Part shown: positions 9,368 through 20,570 of the stretch, piece after piece | Position numbering within the stretch: the first letter of the stretch is position 1 | Layout: the number at the start of each line of letters is the position of its first letter | Origin: Clarkia xantiana subsp. parviflora | Taxonomy: Eukaryota; Streptophyta; Magnoliopsida; Myrtales; Onagraceae | Length of the DNA stretch: 64,000 nucleotides | Reading direction: 5' to 3' | Assembly (NCBI GenBank): GCA_036873135.1 | Contig: JAPTYO010000005.1 | Coordinates: 14,734,166-14,798,165, forward strand | Position numbers and translations under genes: made by a program | Notes under the pieces: model-generated | Databases searched by the model: none | Told to the model about the DNA's origin: nothing | The model's input: only the letters and a program-made list of their open reading frames with translations

Positions 9368-12069
9368 ATGTCTGGTAAGGACTTTCTTCTAAGTTTTCGT
9401 GATTTACTTGCTGTTTGTTCTTCTTTTCTCAAATCCTTTTGTTTGCAATCGTTTTAGACGAAGCTAGTTCTGAGGTTAGGGCTCCTTTCGTTTTCGAGTT
9501 TGCTGTCAATGAGATATCTGAGGCTTCGTATGAGGCTGCCCTTAGAGAGGGGTGTATTACCTCGGATTGGGAGCCTCGCTTCCCATATGAGTCTCAGCCT
9601 GCTGTTAGAAGGAAGCACATCATTACGCCTCCTCGGGCAGGGGAAGTGTTCGTCTCCGCTGGACAAATAAGCGCGGGGATTCGGTTCCCCTTCTGAGGAA
9701 ACATGGTGGAGATGTGCAACTTCTACAAAACGCATCCTTGTACCTTCTGTCCACACGCCATCCGCGTGTGGAATGCCTTCCAGCTCTTGTGCCACCGTCA
9801 GCAGTGGACGTACAGTCTCCTGCTGTTCCGCACTTTTTACGGCATGAAGTGCAACAAAGCTGGTGTCTGCTCCTTCTCCCCCCGACTCCCCAAGTGGACA
9901 AAGGAGCAACTTTCACGTTTCGGCTGGGATAGCAAAACTTGGAAGTTCCACAAAGATCAGGTGCTGATTCGTGACTCGGGATTCGACAACAGCGGATGGA
10001 AGAAGTACTACTTCTTCGTCCAGCATAGCTCTGTCCCCTGGCCTCGATGGGAGGTCGTGGCGGACCCTGCCCCCAAGCTCTTAGACTACACTGAGGATGA
10101 CCTCAACACCCTCCAGATGGTTCAACTCTACCGCTGGGGAGACAACTTCATACCCCTCGACGCCAACAAGCTCCAGGAGAGGAACCTGATTACTATCGGA
10201 GTCCGACTCCTTGACTCTGTTTCCAAGGATTTGGTCATCTGGGTAATATTTCTAACCATCTTGTCTTTTACTTTTGCAGCCAAGAAGGCTTCTCTGTTGA
10301 CTCATCTCATTCTGAAGCAGGGCGAGACTGATGCCGTCCAGAGTGGCTCCAAGCGGAAGCGAAAGTTGGTGAAGAAAGGCGCTTCCTCTTCCACTCCTCT
10401 ATCTGCTGTTCCTCCGACTGAAGAGCAAGTCGGGGCCAAGAAGGCCAGGGGGAGGAGATTGACCAAGCCTTCGGGGTCACTACCGCCGAGGAAGGTAAGC
10501 GTGTTCGTCGTGCCATTAAATGATATAAGAAATTAGTTCCCAGGGAATTTATCCCCGCTGATCGGAAAACGCGGGTTCAAGAGATCAAGTACATCCTTCG
10601 AGGAGAAACCCCCCGCGTTCTCAAGGCGGGATATTACAATGTCTTTGGGAAGAACCAATACTTCGATCGTCAAATCATCTGGTGCCCTAAAGGCACTCTT
10701 CCTGACTTTATTCGTCCCGCCACCGTAGGTCCATCGGAGGCTGTCACTCCGGGGCGTGCTGCTACTCCAGCCCGGGCCGGGACTCCACCGGCGCCGGTGA
10801 CAGAGGAAACCCCGACGGAAGCCCAGTTCCGTCAGGTGACTGATTTGGAGGCCTCTCCTTCCTCCGAGGAGCCCGCTGAAGGTGGCCTGCTTCGTCGTAG
10901 GCGTGGTCGGAGCACCTTGAGGCCCGTCGCGGAGGATGTGTCCCGGAGTCCTCCTCCCGAGTTCCGCTCTCCGACTCCTGAGCCACCAGCTGAGGTGGCT
11001 CCTCCGGCTGAAAGTTCTGGGGTCAACCCCCCTCTCCCCGTGGATGAAAACCTTTACAAGGTTTTCACCCCCGACCAGGGGATGATGCCTTGGAACCCGA
11101 TCGAGTCTCTCCGAGGGGTTCCACTCCGGCGGGGAAACCTTGATCCTGGATTGGCCCTGCATCTGCTGGCGGGGTCAGTTCCTCCAGCCTTGAGGCGGCC
11201 CCTGTCCTTGGCGCGGGAGGACCTTGAGGAGGAGATCCGCGACATGGCCATTCGTCGGATGGAGGTGAAACTTTATCTTTGTTTTATTTTCTTCGTCATT
11301 CTTGTCTCCGATTACTGCATCTTGATCTTTTCCTCTCTTCTTTCAGGACACCGCGAACCAACAGCGCTGCTTCGGCCTTATCCTGGCCCTGAAGGGTGCT
11401 TTGGAGGCGGCGGAGGCCCAGTCGAACCCTGATGCTTTAGCCAAGCTTCAGGTGGAACTCGACGAGGCAGTAGCGGCCAAGAACAAGATGGCCAAGGAGA
11501 AGGCTCTCCTAGATGATATGTCCTCCAGCCTGCTCAAGAAGGTCCACAATCATGAGGCTGTCATGCGTCGGGAGCGGAAGATGGTCCAGGTGGAGCAGGA
11601 GCGGAATGAGGCGGAGAAGAAGCAGCTCGTTCATGAGAAAAACGTCTTCGCGGATCTCCTCGCGGAGGCCAAGGCCAAGTTTGAGGCGGAGAGGGCTGAG
11701 TTCTCTGCCAGGCTAGCTGAGGCAAAGGCTCAGGGCCTCGAGGAGGGCCGCCTGCGGGGCCGCGAGGAGTATCGGGGCTCTGAAGAATTCAAGGTGGCTG
11801 CTGTAGAGTTCTGTAAGTCCGAGGTGGAGAACGTTCTGTTCAATGCTGTCGAAGAGCTCTACACAGCATACGAGGATTCCATCGACTTCAAGAAGTCCGA
11901 GACCCTCGCCCCCTTCGCGGAGAAATACTTCAACCTCCCCGCGGAGAGTGAGGAGGCCACTGCCGTGGACCCGACTCCGCCCACTGCGGAGCCTTCCGCC
12001 CAGGCCCCTCCGAACTTTGTTCCCTCCGATGCTGCTGAGGATCCATCTTCCAACAAGGACCAAGCTTAA
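9368..12069 (+). pseudogene. antisense additional ORF (aORF) of element A, spliced, broken
   Basis: Exons inferred from GT-AG sites and from comparison with B and C: 9368-9374, 9458-10242, 10280-11264, 11347-12069. The second exon encodes a conserved domain (FYKTHP, HAIRVWNAFQ, TFYGMKCNKAGVCSF, KKYYFFVQ, PWPRWEVV). Its layout resembles the Pfam family called putative gypsy-type transposon (Transposase_28); that link is from memory. The third exon has basic and proline-rich linkers. The last exon is a long Glu/Lys/Ala-rich coiled coil followed by an acidic-proline tail. Lesions: TGA at 9694-9696, a TGA near 10534, and a frame conflict at the 37-nt intron 2. Function unknown; not gag, pol or env. 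Confidence 0.75.
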
Positions 12070-12249
12070 TGTTTACATCTTTTAGTCCTTGTTATCTTTC
12101 TCTTTTATCTCTTGTATTGAACCCCTTTGGCCTTCTGGCCTTTATATGAGTAGTTTATTTCCATCTGTTTTGGCACCGATACTCGTTTGCACTTTATCTA
12201 AAGCGGCTTTACATTCGTTACTCAGAACGTTCCAATGTGCCATTAAAAT

Positions 12250-12830
12250 GACTTTATACGTCCTTCCGACGTTTTACTCGAGATTTTACCATTTAAGGTT
12301 TCTTGTTCAATCGGGACTTCACCACCTAAGGTTTCTCGTCCAAAATCAGTACTTCACCACTTAAGGTTTCTTGTCCAAAATCGGGACTTCACCATTTAAG
12401 GTTTCTTGTCCAAAATCGGGACTTCACCATTTAAGGTTTCTCGTCCCTGCTTTTTAAGGCCATTTTCGCACCCCTTAGGGCTTTTACTGCGTCTCTACCG
12501 GACGACTTAATCGTACCCTTTAAGGATTTTTGCCGCATCATATAGACGACTTACGCAGACCTGTTAAGGCTTTTCCGTACCCGTTAAGGCTTTTGGCCGC
12601 ATCATATAGACGACTTACGCGGACCCATCAGGGCCTTTTCGTACCTAGGCTTTTGGTTGCATCATATAGACGACTTACGTGTACCCCGTAGGGCTTTTGT
12701 CCATACCCGTTAAGGCTTTTGGCCGCATCATATAGACGACTTATGCATACCTCAGAAGGCTTTTATCGTACCTCGGAAGGCTTTTGTCGCGTCCTTCAGA
12801 ACGTCTTACTAACAGTTTAGAATAAATCTA
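12250..12830. repeat. tandem repeats between convergent aORF and pol (element A)
   Basis: Two adjoining arrays. About 12285-12450 repeats an approximately 35-bp unit with TTTAAGGTTTCTTGTCC and GGGACTTCACCA. About 12470-12800 repeats a longer unit with CATCATATAGACGACTTA and TAAGGCTTTT. They fill much of the 867-bp spacer where the + aORF and the - pol genes end toward each other. Element B has a different array in the same place. Confidence 0.85.
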
Positions 12831-12936
12831 AAAATAATTTGATCAGAAGCAACTTCTTTTATTCATAAATAGCTCAAAATAGGCTTACATCGGATCTTAT
12901 TGATAGACAATTTGCGCCCTTCACGGCGGCTTAATA

Positions 12937-15651
12937 TCAAACATGATACTTCTTCAAGTGTTCGCCACTAAAGGAATGCTTCAACGTCTTGCCATCAAGG
13001 TCTTCTAGCCTGTACGCATTGGGTGCTGGCATCCCTACGATCTTGTAAGGTCCCTCCCATTTTGGCGATAGCTTGTTGATCCGATCTTGATGAACGAACT
13101 CGTTCCTCCGCCAGACAAGTTCTCCCACGAAGAATTGTCGGGACTTGACACGCCGATTATAATATCGCGTTGTTGCCAGACGCGTCCGAGCCTGGACTTC
13201 ATCAGCTTTCCACCTCTTTTCCTCGAGCAAGTCTAAGTCTAGACGTCTCATTTCTTCGTTTGTCAGAGGCTCGTAATATTTTGCGCGGTGGGACGCCACC
13301 GCTATTTCCACGGGAGCGACTGCCTCCGTGCCATAGACCAGGCCAAACGGAGTTTCTCCTGTTGATTGCTTGGGTGTTGTTCTCACAGCCCACAGCACGT
13401 TCTCGAGCTCATCCAACCAATGGCCCCGCAAGGCATAGACTCTCTTCTTCAAGCCATCCATCACGATCTTGTTGGCTGATTCTACCTGGCCATTGGTCTG
13501 AGCGTGGCGGACTGAAGCGGTCCGATGCTCAATGTTTAATTCTTCCAGGTACTCCTTCAACTGGGCCCCATTGAACGGAGGGCCGTTGTCGCTGATCAAA
13601 ACTCGAGGAACCCCGTACCGGGATACGATCTGAGTTTGAAGGAACTTGAGAATCTGCTGCCCCGTTGTTTTGGCCAATGCCTTAGCCTCTATCCACTTTG
13701 AGAAGTAGTCGATGGCCACAAGCAAATACTTGCACTGACCTTCCGCTTGGGGAAGAGGTCCCACCAAGTCAATCCCCCATTGTGCGAAGGGCCATGCACT
13801 CCTGATGGGCATTAAGTCCGCGGCGGGAGCTACAATATTCGGGGCGTACCTCTGGCATGCATCACAGGATCGGACCATCGCGGTCGCTTCTTTGTTCATC
13901 GAGGGCCAATAGTAGCCTAAGTTCAATGCCTTCCTCACTAGAGATCGGGCCCCCTCATGACAGGCCGCGACTCCCTCGTGTAGCTCCCTCAGGATCCGAT
14001 TCGTGTCAGGTTCTGCTACGCATTTTAAGAAAGGTTTTACGTACCCTTTTTTGTATAACTGGTTATCCACCATCGCGTAGTTGTCCGCAATTCGACGCAA
14101 TCTGACAGCTGCCACTTTGTCATCAGGGAGTACCCCCGTAGTCAGATACGCAACCATCGGGGTCATCCAAGTGGGCTTCTCTTCCTCCGATCCTGTCTTA
14201 ATAGCACAAATCTCCACCGGATCAATGTTTGAGAGAATCATCTTTTCTAGGAAATGCACCTTTCGATTCTCCTCGGGGGCCACTCCTAAAGCGAACTTGC
14301 TTAAGGCATCTGCTTCCGCGTTTTCTTCCCTTGGGATCGCCTCGATATCAAAGCTTTTGAAGCTTCCTTTCAAAGTCTGCACCTCGTGCAGATACTTCTT
14401 CATTGTCGGGCTCTTGGCTTCATAGTTCCCTTGGACCTGATTTACGATCAAGCTGGCATCGCACTTTACTTTTAAATGATCGACCCCCGTACCCTTAGCA
14501 ATCTTAAGGCCTGTGATGAGAGCCTCATACTCCGCTTCGTTGTTGGTAGCTTTGAACGTCAGCGCTAAGGCATATCGTAGGGGCTCGCCTCCACCGGGCG
14601 GTATCAACACGAATCCTGCCCCCGAGCCTTCTACACTTGATGAACCATCAGTGTACATCTCCCAAGTATTCTCCTCATTTGGTTGTTCTGGTTGTTGTTC
14701 TGTTGTCGGGACTTCCTCCATGGCTGCCCCCTCTGCGGGACCCGTTACTTCCAGATCGGGTGCCGTAGACTCAGCTATAAAATCTGCCAATGCCTGGCCC
14801 TTAATAGCGGTTCTCGAAGCGAAATGAATACGGAACTCCGTCAGCTCGATGGCACATTTCACCAATCTCCCCGACGCCTCCGGTCGGTTCAAAAAGTGCT
14901 TCAAGGGCTGGTTAGTCAATACCGTGACTTCATGGGCATGGAAGTAAGGTCGTAGCTTTCGAGCGGCAATAATCAACGCAAAGAGATACTTCTCAATAGC
15001 GGGATAATTTATTTCAGACTTGGCAAACGCCTTGCTTACATAATAGATAGGCACTTGGTTGCCCTTGACAATTTTAATCAAAACAGAACTAACAGCCACA
15101 TCAGAAACAGCCAAATAGAGATAAAGCGGCTCGCCTGGAACTGGTTTCGCCAACGGCGGGAGGGTACAGAGGTGCTGCTTGAGTGCCTGGAACGCCTCCT
15201 CACACTTGTCGGTCCATCCGAACTTCTTGTGGGCCCTCAGCACATCAAAAAATGGCATGGCTCGGTCACTCGCCTTGGATAGGAAGCGATTCATCGCGGC
15301 CAACCGGCCATTCAGCACCTGGACCTCCCGATGAGTTTTCGGGGACTGCATCTCCTCGATTGCTCGCAGCTTCTCGGGGTTTACCTCGATTCCTCTCTGG
15401 CTCACCATGAACCCTAGGAACTTCCCCGAGTTCACCCCAAAAGCACATTTTTCGGGGTTCAGCCGAACCTGATGGAACTTCATCCGCTCGAATGCTGCCG
15501 CCAAGTTCCGGACATGGTCTCCTGCCTGTCGGGACTTCACCAGCATGTCATCCACATACGCCTCCATAGTTTTCCCCAGCATGTCTCCGAACAACTTGTT
15601 CACCATCCGCTGGTAAGTTGCTCCGGCATTGATCAATCTGAAGGGCATCAC
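12937..15651 (-). pseudogene. element A Pol: RT (C-terminal part), RNase H, integrase
   Basis: A 904-codon open minus frame continuing from the Gag-protease-RT frame after a single in-frame TAA. Domains in order: RT with catalytic YVDDMLVKS (about residues 30-40); thumb and connection; RNase H starting MYTDGSSS (about 330); integrase with HHCC zinc finger ([10 protein letters not shown]... CDACQRYAP), core Asp in WGIDLVGPL, second Asp in ISDNGPPFNG, and Glu in NGQVESANK. The protein ends KKYHV. No chromodomain, as expected for Tat. RT copies RNA to DNA and integrase inserts it. All catalytic residues I can place are present. Called pseudogene only because of the upstream stop. Confidence 0.88.
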
Positions 15652-15660
15652 ATCGTAATG

Positions 15661-18591
15661 TTAGACGTCACTGTCGGCATAGAAGGCCGTATGGGGGGCA
15701 TCCTCCTTCGCCATCTTGATTTGGTTGTACCCGGAATAGGCATCCATGAAGCTCAGCAGCTCATGTCCCGATGTGGCATCTACCAACTGGTCAATCCTCG
15801 GGAGCGGGTAGCAATCCTTCGGGCAAGCCTTGTTTAAGTCGCGGAAATCGACACACATCCGCCACTTCCCGTTACTCTTTCGCACCAGGACTGGATTAGC
15901 CACCCAAGTCTGGAATCGGAGCTCCTTGATGAACCCAGCATCGAGCAGTCTGCCCACCTCTTGCTGGATCGCGATCCTCTTGTCCGCGCCCATCGGACGC
16001 CTTCTCTGCGCGATAGGCTTGATCGCGGGGTCTATCTTCAGCTCGTGTACTATCACGTCGGGGCTGATTCCTGGCATATCACTCGGGGACCAGGCGAACA
16101 GCTCCTTAAACTCCTTCAGGAGTTCGATCAACTCTTTGGCTCTTTCCTCCGACAGAGCAGACCCGATCTTCACCTTCCTCTGAGGCCCATCAATCTCAAC
16201 CTCCTTCAGATCCTCCATGGGGGCGGGACGCCCATACTCCTCTCGAGGATCGGCATCAGTCTGAAGGACAGTCATGACCTCCCTCCTTCTTCGTCGGGTG
16301 GCGTTAACGTAGCATTTCCGCGATGCCACTTGGTCACCCTTGACCTCTCCGACCCCATTGTCAGTCGGGAATTTCATCTTCTGGTGGACCGTCGAGGCGA
16401 CTGCCATGAGAGGGTTGATAGTGGTCCTCCCGATAATAGCGTTGTATGCCCCCGCAGACTCCACGACAACGAAATCTACGTTTCGCTTCTCCATCTTCCA
16501 GCCACTACCAAACTCCACCGATAAGGTAATCATTCCTAACGGGTATGAGGTGGAACCAGAGAATCCCACCATCGGGAAGTCCATCTGTGTGAGGTCCTTC
16601 TTTGTCTTTCCCATGGCTTCCAGGGCATCCATGAAAAGAATATCGGAGGAACTCCCTCCATCTATCAGGATCCGCTTCATCTCGAATCCATCCACATCCA
16701 GAGTCACGACCAAGGCGTCGTCGTGAGGGCTCTCCACGCCTACTAGATCCTCCGCCGAGAAAGAAATCACCATTTCCTCCTTCAGGGTCCACGACCGGGA
16801 CCTTTTGCCTAGCACCACCGCGGCAGATATGCGGGAAGCGTAGTTCTCCCGAGAAGCAGAGGTATCACCTCCTGCCGCCATTCCTCCATGGATGACGTTG
16901 ATAGTTCCCCGCCTCTCCTTACGGGTGCCTGAACCTGAAGCTTCATGTTCAACCTTCTTCTTCTTCGGGGATCGGTCACGGGACTTGGAACGGGATCGTG
17001 ACCGACTTTTGGAACGGGATCGGCACCGTCCCCTCCAGACGAACTCTTTCAGCTTCCCCTTCTGGATTAGTTTCTCAATTTCCTTCTTCAGCTCCCGACA
17101 GTTCTCAGTGTCGTGACCATTAGCTCGATGGTAGCGACAGTAACGGTCAGGACAGCCTCCTAGGAATTCGCCTTCTTTCCTCGGGGGGTATCGGGCGAGA
17201 CCCTGTCTGTCCATCACAGCTAACACAGAGGTCATCGAGCTATTGATGGGAATGGCCCGACCCTCTCGGTTATCCTTCCTCGGAGGACGCTTGTCTTCTC
17301 TTTTATCGGGACGCCCACGGTTCCCACTCCCTTCCGACTTGTCGCCCCCTTTGCGATCATCCGTCACCTTGGACGATGGCTTTCCTCTCCCCGATTTCGG
17401 GGGATCGAGCTCTCCGGCAGCAATCTTCGACTCCTGGACGTCGATTTGCTGTTTCACCCTCGCTTGCAGGGCCTCCATACTCCACACGGCCTTCGCGGCT
17501 ACGCTGTGCATCAGGTCGGAGCCGTACGGAGCGCTCAAGTTCCGCAGGAAAGTGCGGATGGTTTCTCCCTCCGAGATTTCTTCATCAATCTCCGCAGCAC
17601 TAGCAGTGAATCGTTGGTAGTAGTATGCCAACGATTCGTCGGGTCTTTGCACCACCTGGGTCAAGGACCTCACACTCTTCAGAAGACGTCTCCGACCCTG
17701 GTACTGCTTGATGAAGCGATCGTGCATATCAGCCCAGCACGTGATGCATCCTGGCGAGAGGCTGAAGAACCAAGTCATGGCCCTTTCTCCCAGGGTTATC
17801 GGGAATAAAGAACAGATGAGGTCATCGTTCGATGTTCGCCCCATACAGGCCTGGACGTGCCTCTGAACATGGCGAACTGGGTCCCCCTCACCATCGTACT
17901 CCTTGATGGTCGGAATACCTAGCCCAGGCGGGGCAACAGTATCTATCAGCCGCGGCACGAAAGGATGGCTGGACCGATCCCTTAGCTCCGATGTCATCTG
18001 CTTCTGATCACCCATGCAGATGCTAACGATCTTCACCACCTGATCGGGGGTGATAGGGCCATTCAGGGGAATGGTCCTATTTTGCACTGGTCTTGGGCCG
18101 TCGACCACGAACTTCTCCAAGTGTGCCGGTTCCTTACCCTTGTTCCTGGGCGGAACCTCCTGTTCTTCTGGGTCCAGCCTCGGCGGGGGTGGTGGTAATT
18201 CTTCTCGCGAAGGCAACTCCTCCGCCCTCTTGGCGGCCTCTCTTTTGTCCAGCAAGGCCTCCATGGCGGCCAAGAACATGGGCATAGCATCTGCTACTGC
18301 CTTGGCCAACTCCGAGTTCGAAGACGACCCTTCTTCCCTTCGCGGGACTCCTTCTCCTCCATGGCCCACCGGGTTCGGGGGAGCCTCATCTTCCTCCCTA
18401 CGTGGGACATCCTGCCTGTTCCTCTCTGTGTCTCGGACTGAGACCTCATAGCCGTCACCCTGCCCCCCTGTCTGGGAAAGAGCGGGGTTCTCACCTTGTT
18501 CAGCGACACGCTCCGGCAACGGGGAATTCACAGTTCCTGCGGGACGAGAACTGCCAGCCTGAACTTGCTTCTTCTTGCCACCACCGGCCAT
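15661..18591 (-). pseudogene. element A Gag-protease and N-terminal RT
   Basis: Start chosen at ATG 18591 (MAGGGKKKQ). The frame is open upstream into the primer site, but that cannot be translated from an ATG. Gag domain at about residues 215-380 (TWFFSLSPGCITCWADMHDR); zinc knuckle CRYHRANGHDTENC at about 485; an Arg-Ser dipeptide tract at about 530-555 followed by SPKKKK; INVIHGG at about 575; protease ILIDGGSSSDIL at about 645; RT fingers and palm from about 860, including FRDLNKACPKDCYPLP and SFMDAYSGYNQ. It ends at a TAA (15661-15663) where element B has a sense codon, so one nonsense change splits RT just upstream of YVDD. Confidence 0.88.
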
Positions 18592-18626
18592 TGATCTGGT
18601 AGAAACTATCTTGACTTTTTGTAACG

Positions 18627-18644
18627 TTCCCACAGACGGCGCCA
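18627..18644 (-). other. primer binding site of element A
   Basis: Minus strand TGGCGCCGTCTGTGGGAA, one base inside the right LTR. An identical 18-mer lies in B (43010-43027). It starts TGG, complementary to a tRNA CCA end. The tRNA is not assigned. Confidence 0.85.
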
Positions 18645-18645
18645 A

Positions 18646-19405
18646 TGTTGGATCACGGGCGAAGCTCCGTTACGTCCTCGACGGAAAGCTTTGGACTCCT
18701 GGGCTCCGCGTAATCCTGCAAAAGGGGATGACCTGGGTGGTGACCCAGAATCCCTCTCCGATGCTTAAATGAGTATGGTGATCAATGGGGTGGTAAGCGA
18801 AAGTCTAAGTTCGTATTAGATCATGGTTTTCTGAGGTAACTTCCTCCTTTATATAGGAGGGGAAGTTACTCAGTTACCTGTTACTGCGCCTGGCAGTTTT
18901 ACCTATGATTCCGTGTATCTCGCCACGATTCCGCATATCTCGGTCGAGATTCCGTATATCTCGCCCCACACTCCGCGTATCTTACCCATACTCCGCGTAT
19001 CTCGGGCACGCCCTGCGTATCTCGGGGGATTTATCTTTATCCCTAACTGTCTCCCACTACTCTATCTAGTAGGCGGGTTTCTCGGTCTTTATCCTCTGAT
19101 CACAAGTCCCGACTCCTGTCGGAGACTCCAGAGTTGTCTCATTCTAGATCACCACCCAGGACCTTCGGTCTCTGCGGGACAGGTCCAGCCTCTGCGGGGC
19201 TTTATTATCGAGGCCTTTACTAAGGCATATCGGGGCCTACTCAGAGGCTTCTCATCGGGAGCATTCAGCTCGTACATCGGGACCGCTAAAGTCGGAATCC
19301 TTCGTGCTGGGCCTCTGGGCCTTTCAGGCTTTTCACGAGGCCCACTGGACCTACTCGCCGTCCATTGGCTACTAACGGGGCTACCGATTCCATCGGGACC
19401 CATCA
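18646..19405 (-). repeat. 5' LTR of element A
   Basis: 760 bp, about 12 differences from 7962-8721. Contains the presumed promoter: minus-strand TATATAAA at 18848-18855 centred in an inverted repeat (18831-18873). GGGGA follows at 19406-19410. Confidence 0.95.
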
Positions 19406-19410
19406 GGGGA

Positions 19411-19725
19411 GAGGGGGACGACACTCTCCACAAGGAGAGAGGGACGACCCTCTCCACAAGGATAGGGGATCGTCCCACTCTCTCCACAAGAAGAGGGGGA
19501 CAACCCTCTCCACAAAGAGAGGGGATTGTTCCCTCTCCCATGGAAAGAGGGACGACCCTCTCCACAAGGTGAGGGGATCGTCCCGCCCTCTCCATAAGGA
19601 GAGGGGGACGACCCTCTCCCAAAGAAGAGGGTATCGTCCCCTCTCCCATGGAGAGGCGGACGATCCCTCTCCACAAGGAGATGAGATCGTCCCGTCCCCT
19701 CTCCTATAGTGAGGGGGACGACGAC
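19411..19725. repeat. minisatellite of GACGACCCTCTCC-type units
   Basis: Roughly ten imperfect units of 25-35 bp, alternating GGGGACGACCCTCTCCACAA and GGGGATCGTCCC-like blocks. GAGAGGG and CCCTCTC alternate, so the array can fold into hairpins. It lies at the 5' part of the LTR-like sequence. Confidence 0.8.
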
Positions 19726-20122
19726 CCTTCTTGACTTTTCTTCCGACTTGTATAAGTTATCGGTCTCTCGTCCTCTCTAAGTAGAGGAATGACGAAGACT
19801 CATTTACCCGAAATTAATTACGTGATCCCCTCTCCAAAGGGAAAGTATGCATAGACAACTTTCCATACAAAGGCATTCGGTGCACAATAAGTGCATAGAC
19901 CGTTTCCATATGGTTCATTCCCTATAAATGTAACTGCATATCTCTTTTCATTGGTACAGTCTCATTCATATTACAATACATATCAGTTCCTAGACTTTTC
20001 TTCTGAGTACTGACTTAAGCTTCGGAGGGGATTACCGGGTATAAGCCTGGTTTATCCTTTAGTGCAGGTTCGAGCACACGGACGGTCGGGTTCAAGCTTC
20101 AACCGGACATCAAAACCCAACA
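19411..20122 (+). repeat. LTR-like sequence split by element A
   Basis: It has a TATA box (CTATAAAT, about 19922-19929) and ends ACCCAACA at 20122, like an LTR in + orientation. If element A is removed, it can be extended left to TGTTAG at 7947, giving termini TGTTAG...CCCAACA and about 727 bp. The 5-bp flanks (CCTAT left, ATAGG right) are not direct repeats, so an intact solo LTR is not proven. No primer site or internal region follows. Confidence 0.5.
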
Positions 20123-20570
20123 ATAGGTTGTTCCAAGTTAAGGAAAACTCGTACTCAAGCAAAGGCCACTTCCAGAGACAGCTCCTCCAGATGATCTGTC
20201 TCAATAATAGGTCCAACACGAGACGCTAAAAGATGGATATTTTCTTGAGTCATCATGTGTAGTGGTATCCCTCGTAGCTCTATCCACACCGAACCCTAGT
20301 CGTCTCAAAGTTGATTGCATGCGTCTGTGGATCTGCTTAGACGAGCATCAAAACTAAGCCATCAACAAGAAAAGGCCCATTCTGAAGCACCTCCAGTGCT
20401 TGTCGCTCAGTGGGAGATTGGAACGCCCATAGCCCATCTGCTCTACAATTTCCTTCAACAGCTTGTGGGAGTCTCCAGTTGGAAGCAACAAAACGATGTA
20501 TTTGATATGTCCTCTCACGCCGAAAACCAAAGCACCGACCGAAAAGGATGTTACTCCAGTTAACCATTTT
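20123..20570 (-). pseudogene. DUF4283-type domain relic (LINE-associated)
   Basis: Minus frame at 20567-20337 reads RCFGFRRERTYQIHRFVASNW, then TERQALEVLQNGPFLVDGLVLML. After a break, another frame gives VWIELRGIPLHMMTQENIHL, then LASRVGPIIETD, then a TGA followed by VRVFLNLEQPI. This order matches the DUF4283 domain, usually followed by a CCHC knuckle in LINE-derived plant proteins. The knuckle is absent because the LTR-like sequence starts at 20122. Stops and a frame change make it non-functional. Confidence 0.6.

Larger units (their letters stand above)
7962..19405 (-). mobile_element. Ty3/gypsy Tat-type element A, full-length with antisense gene
   Basis: An 11,444-bp element bounded by 760-bp LTRs and a 5-bp duplication GGGGA (7957-7961 and 19406-19410). 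Sense is minus: primer site 18627-18644, Gag-protease-RT start 18591-15661, rest of pol 15651-12937, then the aORF on the opposite strand (9368-12069) before the 3' LTR. The LTRs differ at about 12 sites by my alignment, mostly transitions, which implies a recent insertion. Gag-pol has one visible nonsense codon (15661-15663); the aORF has several lesions. The order gag-PR-RT-RH-INT plus an antisense extra ORF is known from the Tat lineage (Retand, Grande, RIRE2 types). Confidence 0.92.

Noticed and set aside
19149..19676. 175-codon minus frame with repeated GEGRP/VVPLS words
   Set aside because: It is translation of the GACGACCCTCTCC minisatellite; all strands of such an array can stay open.
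20315..20563. 82-codon plus frame opposite the DUF4283 relic
   Set aside because: The minus strand has the family motifs; the plus frame is a shadow.
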